Assembly: GCA_002430605.1 (NCBI GenBank) | Contig: DJBY01000098.1 | Coordinates: 1-11,529, forward strand | Direction of reading: 5' to 3' | DNA: 11,529 nt | Source of the DNA: Opitutia bacterium UBA5964 | GTDB lineage: Bacteria; Verrucomicrobiota; Verrucomicrobiia; Opitutales; Coraliomargaritaceae | In this document: positions 10,988-11,529 of the stretch, piece by piece | Position numbering within the stretch: position 1 is the stretch's first letter | Layout: each line of letters starts with the position of its first letter | Position numbers and translations under genes: made by a program | The notes under the pieces: generated by a model | What the model was told of the DNA's origin: nothing | Seen by the model: the letters and a program-made list of their open reading frames with translations, nothing else | The model's database searches: none

Positions 10988-11197
10988 GAAGAACTAAAAA
11001 GAAAGTTGTTTGTTGCGGCGAGGAACCACTGGAAAGGCGAACTTCATGTAGCCGCAACTTTGTTGCGTCAACACCTAATGATTTTTTTAACCTCAGCATT
11101 AGGCGTGCTTATGATGCCTATCAATTTAACGCGCTATATCTAAACTTGCGCCGCACCACACAACACCTAATCCTTGTTAAGACCGCAGCATTTAGCC
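10988..11197. promoter_or_regulatory. Divergent promoter/leader region of the atp operon and a small membrane protein gene
   Basis: This 210-base gap must hold promoters for both directions, but no strong -35/-10 pair is visible. A weak atp candidate on the minus strand is TTGACG (11071-11066) with TACATG (11050-11045), only 15 bases apart. Nearer atpB, CGCAAC-TTT-GTTGCG (11053-11067) forms a 6-bp hairpin, and GCCGCAAC (11051-11058) is also complementary to GTTGCGGC (11012-11019), so two alternative structures compete. The right half carries an imperfect duplication described separately. Confidence 0.5.
11069..11137 (+). repeat. Degenerate upstream copy of the 5' end of the small membrane protein gene
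   Basis: It aligns with 11161-11227. CAACACCTAAT is identical at 11069-11079 and 11161-11171; the next 21 bases align without gaps, ending CAGCATT in both; and CCTAYCAATTTAAC closes each copy (11117-11130 and 11207-11220). The offset is about 91 bases. The copy contains a ten-codon frame, ATG ATG CCT ATC AAT TTA ACG CGC TAT ATC then TAA (11111-11143), whose P-I-N-L-T mirrors P-T-N-L-T at residues 4-8 of the downstream protein. Either a decayed tandem duplication or a duplicated regulatory segment. Confidence 0.65.
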
Positions 11198-11428
11198 ATG
11201 AGTAGCCCTACCAATTTAACCGACAGTATTGCACGCCTTCGCGACCGCAAAGGTGGCTCTAATATTGTCAGCGGACAGCGCCCAGCCGCAAAACAACCTG
11301 CGCCGCGCAACAAGCCAAGCCGCGAACGGCGATTCGCCACGGATGTATTCATGCTATTTGCCTACGCACTGCTAGGCATCGCGGCCGTCTGCCAACTTAT
11401 CCTCATCGTCTGGCTGGATATTATTTAA
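11198..11428 (+). CDS. Small single-helix membrane protein, function unknown
   Basis: A 76-residue protein I do not recognise. The N-terminal 45 residues are soluble, polar and basic, rich in Arg, Lys, Pro and Ala (for example RPAAKQPAPRNKPSRERR, 28-45). A single hydrophobic helix spans about 50-73 and the protein ends WLDII. The basic stretch directly before the helix predicts an N-in, C-out inner-membrane protein. The ATG is preferred; a TTG at 11174 would add eight residues in frame. No Shine-Dalgarno sequence is seen. It is divergent from atpB; although small membrane proteins (AtpZ, AtpI) accompany atp operons, those have at least two helices and lie upstream on the same strand, so I do not assign it to either family. 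The coding frame is plausible but rests on length, composition and the helix only. Confidence 0.65.
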   Translation: MSSPTNLTDSIARLRDRKGGSNIVSGQRPAAKQPAPRNKPSRERRFATDVFMLFAYALLGIAAVCQLILIVWLDII

Positions 11429-11431
11429 CTG

Positions 11432-11529
11432 CTGTCTGGTAAATGATCCAGTTGTTGTGGCCACAGATTGTTGTCTGGAAATGATCCACCAGTTGTTGTG
11501 ACCACGGATTGTTGCTTGGTAAATGATCC
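11432..11529. repeat. ~41-bp imperfect tandem repeat running off the window edge
   Basis: At least two full units and the start of a third. AAATGATCC recurs at 11441, 11479 and 11521; AGTTGTTGTG recurs at 11450 and 11491; CCAC(A/G)GATTGTTG recurs at 11461 and 11502. Units therefore repeat at about 41 bases with small indels (ACC gained after the second GATCC, T lost before the second AAATG). Each unit includes a TGTGRCCAC dyad, a perfect palindrome TGTGGCCACA in the first. The array starts four bases after the preceding stop codon. It may be an intergenic tandem array or the multiply repeated end of an insertion element lying outside the window. Confidence 0.8.

Noticed and set aside
11174..11197. 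TTG start adding eight residues to the small membrane protein.
   Set aside because: A rarer start codon, no ribosome binding site, and the segment belongs to the duplicated upstream region; the ATG is simpler, though the TTG cannot be excluded.
11432..11529. CRISPR array.
   Set aside because: The whole unit repeats, with no unique spacers between conserved repeats, and no cas gene is present.

Overview
This 11.5 kb window is bacterial chromosomal DNA. It is dominated by a complete F1Fo ATP synthase operon on the minus strand (atpB-E-F-H-A-G-D-C, about 10987 down to 4217). To its left, on the plus strand, lie a rhomboid intramembrane protease gene and a tail-specific (Prc/CtpA) periplasmic protease gene; at the left edge is a small minus-strand ferredoxin gene. 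At the right edge, divergent from atpB, is a small unrecognised one-helix membrane protein gene, followed at once by an approximately 41-bp tandem repeat that runs off the window.

Organism: a Gram-negative-type cell is implied by a Prc-like periplasmic protease with a signal peptide. The protein style (signal-peptide-like N-termini on AtpF and AtpB, a rhomboid with a C-terminal helical tail) and the lack of Shine-Dalgarno sequences suggest the Verrucomicrobiota (Opitutae/Puniceicoccales-like marine relatives). That is an inference from recall of family style, not a database result.

Layout: 1-88 nothing recognised; 89-114 strong terminator; 140-376 ferredoxin (-); 377-563 divergent intergenic region with two abutting palindromes; 564-1469 rhomboid protease (+); 1528-3948 prc (+); 3961-4078 inverted pair of a roughly 40-bp repeat between the convergent prc and atp transcripts; 4217-10987 atp operon (-); 10988-11197 divergent leader/promoter region containing an imperfect duplication; 11198-11428 small membrane protein (+); 11432-11529 tandem repeats.

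Function: the eight atp genes supply all F1 (alpha, beta, gamma, delta, epsilon) and Fo (a, b, c) subunits of a proton-type ATP synthase. atpI/atpZ are absent from the usual upstream position. The most interesting material is non-coding: a strong terminator-like hairpin between atpE and atpF, which could set the high c-subunit ratio; mutually exclusive hairpins in the atpB leader; heptanucleotide repeats between atpD and atpC; and the two repeat families at 3961-4078 and 11432-11529. Protein-level oddities are a delta subunit missing part of its N-terminal domain and a b subunit with a secretory-type N-terminal extension. I do not see a convincing undescribed multi-gene system here.
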